Assembly (NCBI GenBank): GCA_021852325.1 | Contig: JAJZNM010000072.1 | Span: 1-8,104 of the forward strand | DNA from: Pseudomonadota bacterium | Lineage (GTDB): Bacteria; Pseudomonadota; Gammaproteobacteria; JAKAQQ01 | Direction: 5' to 3' | Length of the DNA stretch: 8,104 bases | Part shown: positions 5,783 to 8,104 of the stretch, piece by piece | Numbering within the stretch: the stretch's first letter is position 1 | How the letters are laid out: every line of letters starts with the position of its first letter | The notes under the pieces: model-generated | Told to the model about the DNA's origin: nothing | Database searches by the model: none | What the model saw: the letters and a program-made list of their open reading frames with translations, nothing else | Made by a program: the position numbers and the translations under genes

Positions 5783-7816
5783 TCAGGTGGTTACGGTCGG
5801 CAGAAGATCCTGCCATCCGGGATCGGGCCGGAAACGTTCACCGAGCCGTTCCTCGAAGTACCGGAGCCGTTCATAGATGGACTGTGGCCCGGTCTCACGG
5901 ATGTATTGGAGCGGCCCCCCCCGGAAGGGAGCAAATCCGGTTCCGAAAATCACCCCGGCATCGATGAGGTCATCGTTCTCCACGATCTTTTCGCGGCGGC
6001 AAACGACCACTTCGTTCAGCAGGGGCAGGATCAGGCGGTCCTGCAGATCGGTGTGGCTGAGGGTAGAACGGCTGTGGTCTTTCACGGCTTTTCCTTTGCG
6101 GTAGCGGTAGAACCCGCGCCCGGTCTTTTTGCCCAGCATGCCCGCCTGGACCCGCTGTTCAAGCAGCTCCGGAACCGGCTTGTTGAGTTCCTGGGCAAAC
6201 ACTTTCGCGACCGACAGGGCCACATCGAGGCCAACCGTGTCCGCAAGTTCAACCGGGCCCATGGGCATGCCAAAGCGGAGTGCTGCCTCGTCAATCGATT
6301 CATAGGGAATGCCTTCCATGCTGGCCAGCATCGCCTCCATGAGGTACGGCATGAGTACCCGGTTGACGAGGAAGCCCGGTGCGCTTTGTACGGGCACGGG
6401 AAGACGGTCAATCTGGCGTGCGAACGAGAGTGCCCGGGTCAGGGACTCGGCATGGGTGCCGGCCGTTCGGACGATCTCGACCAGCGGCATCTTGGCCACC
6501 GGGTTGAAGAAGTGGACGCCGACGAGTCCTCCCGGGTCGTCGAGATCGGCGCTCAACCGTTCGAGACGGATACTCGAGGTGTTGGTGGCGAGCAGTGCAC
6601 CGGGCTTGAGTCTCGGTTCGAGCGAGGCGTAAAGCGCCTTCTTGGCATCCAGGTTTTCGAAAATGGCTTCGATCACGACATCTGCATCGGGTACGTTGCG
6701 ACCTTCAAGATCCATCTCCAGCCGTCGGGTCGCCGCTTCGATTTCGCCCGGTGTGTGCAGTCGGCGCTCGAAGAGCTTGCGGGCACGGATGAGTGCCGGT
6801 TCGACGAAGCGGCTTTCGCGATCCTGGAGGCTCACGGTGTAGCCTTTCAGCGCGCACCAGGCCGCGATATCGCCGCCCATGACACCGGCACCGATGACAT
6901 GGACGCGCTTGAGCTCGAGATCCGATTTCTTGCCGAGCCCCTTGAGGTGATCCTGGAGCAGGAACACCCGGACGAGATTGCGGGCCGTGGGCGAGGACAT
7001 GAGATTCGCGATCGAATGGGCTTCGGCTTCGTAATGGGCGGGGCTTCCCGACTTTCCGAAGCGTTCCCAAAGCGCGACGATGGCGTAGGGGGCCGGATAG
7101 AACTCCTCGCGGACATGCCTACGGAGTTCGCCCCGCAGGCGCCGGGCAACCCATGAACGGGCGAGCGACCACTCGAGCACGGCGGCCATGAATGGGGGGT
7201 GATGGGGTGCGGGAGGATGCAGGAGGAAATCTCGGGCAGCCGCGTGGGTATTGTCGCCATCAACCAGGCGGTCCACGAGACCCATCTTCAAAGCGGTCTC
7301 TCCATGGACTGGCTCGCCCCGGAGCATAAGCCGCATGGCCGATTGCACGCCGAGCAGGCGGACGCTGCGTACCGTTCCCCCGAATCCCGGATGGATGCCC
7401 AGCTTGACTTCGGGAAGCCCAAGACGAGCACTCCCACGGACGGCCAGGCGGTAGCGGCAGGCCAGTGCCAGCTCGAGTCCGCCGCCCATCGCAAATCCAT
7501 GGATGAGCGCCACAGTCGGAAAGGGTAGACGTTCGATCTCCGAGAAGACTTGTTGTCCACCCCGGATCAGGTGCAGGGCATCGTCTGCATTCTTCAGGGT
7601 CGTGAACTCCTTGATGTCGGCACCCGCGATGAAGCCGCTTTTCTTCTTTGAGTAGATCACGAGCCCCCGGGGCGACTGGGCCGCGATCTCACGGATCCTC
7701 TCGCCGAGTTCCTGAACGACCATCCGGCTGAGCGTGTTCGTACCGCTTTCGGGGTGGTCGATGGCGAGCCAAGCCAGTCGGTCGCTGTCAATTTCGAAGG
7801 ACCAGTGTGGGTGCAT
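5783..7816 (-). CDS. fadJ: FadJ-like enoyl-CoA hydratase / 3-hydroxyacyl-CoA dehydrogenase
   Basis: This bifunctional beta-oxidation enzyme has 677 residues from the ATG at 7816. That start has a strong site, AAAGGGGGA, directly upstream. In-frame ATGs at 7945 and 7855 lie upstream of or inside the promoter. The N-terminal crotonase domain (about 1-190) carries FIAGADI at 62-68 and FAMGGGLELALAC at 108-120, with the two catalytic glutamates at E115 and E136 (LPEVKLG). The NAD-binding Rossmann motif GAGVMGG is at 309-315. The dehydrogenase pair is His435 (GVHFFNPV) and Glu447 (PLVEIV). Two C-terminal helical domains follow, with FGMPMGP at 515-521 and FGTGFAPFRGGPL at 624-636. So hydration and NAD-dependent oxidation both look intact. 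Motifs read closer to FadJ than FadB, but no fadI or fadA is in view, so the symbol is tentative. It is shorter than E. coli FadJ (about 714), mainly in the linker near 285-305 and the C-terminus. Confidence 0.93.
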   Translation of the reverse strand: MHPHWSFEIDSDRLAWLAIDHPESGTNTLSRMVVQELGERIREIAAQSPRGLVIYSKKKSGFIAGADIKEFTTLKNADDALHLIRGGQQVFSEIERLPFPTVALIHGFAMGGGLELALACRYRLAVRGSARLGLPEVKLGIHPGFGGTVRSVRLLGVQSAMRLMLRGEPVHGETALKMGLVDRLVDGDNTHAAARDFLLHPPAPHHPPFMAAVLEWSLARSWVARRLRGELRRHVREEFYPAPYAIVALWERFGKSGSPAHYEAEAHSIANLMSSPTARNLVRVFLLQDHLKGLGKKSDLELKRVHVIGAGVMGGDIAAWCALKGYTVSLQDRESRFVEPALIRARKLFERRLHTPGEIEAATRRLEMDLEGRNVPDADVVIEAIFENLDAKKALYASLEPRLKPGALLATNTSSIRLERLSADLDDPGGLVGVHFFNPVAKMPLVEIVRTAGTHAESLTRALSFARQIDRLPVPVQSAPGFLVNRVLMPYLMEAMLASMEGIPYESIDEAALRFGMPMGPVELADTVGLDVALSVAKVFAQELNKPVPELLEQRVQAGMLGKKTGRGFYRYRKGKAVKDHSRSTLSHTDLQDRLILPLLNEVVVCRREKIVENDDLIDAGVIFGTGFAPFRGGPLQYIRETGPQSIYERLRYFEERLGERFRPDPGWQDLLPTVTT

Positions 7817-7834
7817 GAAATCCCCCTTTCTCGT

Positions 7835-7851
7835 TCTGGTACAGGTACTTG
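7835..7851. promoter_or_regulatory. Candidate operator at the fadJ transcription start
   Basis: TCTGGTAC followed by AGGTACTTG lies over the predicted transcription start. Its core GTACAGGTAC (7839-7848) repeats GTAC around a 2-nt centre and is an inverted repeat. From memory the E. coli fadB FadR operator begins with the same TCTGGTAC, but the second half here does not match it. The site is well placed for a repressor responding to acyl-CoA. The regulator is not identified. Confidence 0.3.
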
Positions 7852-7853
7852 TC

Positions 7854-7882
7854 ATTATAGCGCGTGCACGCTGAATAGATTC
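7854..7882 (-). promoter_or_regulatory. Promoter of the fadJ-yciA unit with consensus -10
   Basis: On the minus strand a perfect TATAAT occupies 7859 to 7854, about 38 nt upstream of the fadJ start. The hexamer 17 nt further upstream (7882-7877) is GAATCT, a poor -35, so this promoter may need an activator or be weak. The predicted start is near 7847, giving a leader of about 30 nt that carries the GGGGG ribosome-binding site at 7822-7826. Confidence 0.55.
7862..7871. promoter_or_regulatory. 10-bp perfect palindrome in the fadJ promoter spacer
   Basis: GCGTGCACGC reads identically on both strands and sits between the -10 box and the -35 region of the fadJ promoter, 2 nt from the -10. This is a common place for repressors, or for activators that remodel the spacer. 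It could also be chance in GC-rich DNA. Confidence 0.25.
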
Positions 7883-8104
7883 GTCCAGGAGTCCATGAAG
7901 AGGGGCGGGTGAGATGGGCCAGAAATCCGCAACGGGTGAGTTCATCCTGGTGATTTATTCCTTGACGGGCAGGCTGCGCCAGGCTTGTCGGCACGAATCC
8001 GGGCTGGGTGTGGATCTGATGAGGCCAGGGACCCAGCTGGGCGTGCAGTCTTGGCGTCCATGGGCGTCATGGCGTGGCTGATGCCCTGATCCTGATGCGC
8101 GGTG
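7883..8104. other. Region upstream of fadJ with no supportable gene
   Basis: No open frame here resembles a known protein or has a convincing start. On the minus strand two frames stay open from the window edge, one ending at a TAA just before 7950 and one at a TGA slightly further on. Their translations are Pro-, Ser- and Arg-rich without recognisable motifs, so they could be either the tail of a gene beyond the edge or noise. GCTGGGT (8003-8009) pairs with ACCCAGC (8031-8037) around a 21-nt loop, and CCCAGCTGGG (8032-8041) is a perfect palindrome overlapping it. A near-repeat GGCGTCCATG / GGCGTCATGG lies at 8053-8072. Confidence 0.4.

Noticed and set aside
5657..7156. Open frame of 499 codons on the plus strand antisense to fadJ and the start of yciA
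   Set aside because: The opposite strand encodes complete, motif-intact FadJ and YciA proteins. The plus-strand translation has no recognisable domain and crosses two real genes, as expected for an antisense shadow in GC-rich DNA.
7817..7945. N-terminal extension of fadJ by 43 residues from the ATG at 7945
   Set aside because: This stretch contains the TATAAT box and palindromes, and the intermediate ATG at 7855 sits inside the -10. The extension matches nothing in the family, and the strong ribosome-binding site favours 7816.
7962..7990. TTGACG at 7962-7967 as a divergent plus-strand promoter upstream of fadJ
   Set aside because: The hexamer 17 nt downstream (TTGTCG) is a poor -10, and no credible plus-strand gene follows before the window ends. 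The 20-codon frame from 8019 has no visible ribosome-binding site.

Overview
The window is a compact, GC-rich bacterial chromosome segment that looks gammaproteobacterial. The gene order DUF2232 membrane protein - rplI - dnaB - alr - radA is a conserved arrangement downstream of rpsF/rpsR in many gammaproteobacteria. The proteins also read like that group: a FadJ-type beta-oxidation protein, a YciA thioesterase and a RadA of about 460 residues. Species or genus cannot be assigned from the sequence alone. I saw no phage, transposon, CRISPR, tRNA or rRNA signature.

Positions 2-5317 (+ strand) form one tightly packed cluster. It starts with the C-terminal part of a multi-pass DUF2232 (YybS-like) membrane protein whose start lies outside the window. 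Then come ribosomal protein L9 (rplI), the replicative helicase (dnaB), alanine racemase (alr) and the recombination/repair ATPase radA. The rplI-dnaB gap is 11 nt, and alr and radA overlap by 32 nt. The only real gap in the cluster is about 110 nt between dnaB and alr. It holds three short perfect hairpins and a GGGGC-repeat tract, preceded by a plausible sigma-70 promoter inside the end of dnaB. The cluster therefore joins translation (L9), replication (DnaB), cell-wall precursor supply (Alr) and recombination (RadA), probably as one growth-linked transcription unit with a second entry point at alr.

Positions 5341-7816 (- strand) hold a convergent two-gene unit. A FadJ-like enoyl-CoA hydratase/3-hydroxyacyl-CoA dehydrogenase is followed after 22 nt by a YciA-family acyl-CoA thioesterase. 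The first gene has a strong ribosome-binding site and a consensus TATAAT -10 box. Short palindromes flank that box and are candidate operator sequence. Together the pair links fatty acyl-CoA breakdown to release of CoA.

Positions 7883-8104 show no gene I can support. Overall this is a conserved housekeeping locus. I found no convincing new multi-gene system. The points most worth a second look are the structured dnaB-alr leader, the alr/radA overlap with its extra Alr tail, the architecture of the fadJ promoter, and the uncharacterised DUF2232 protein in the ribosomal-protein cluster.
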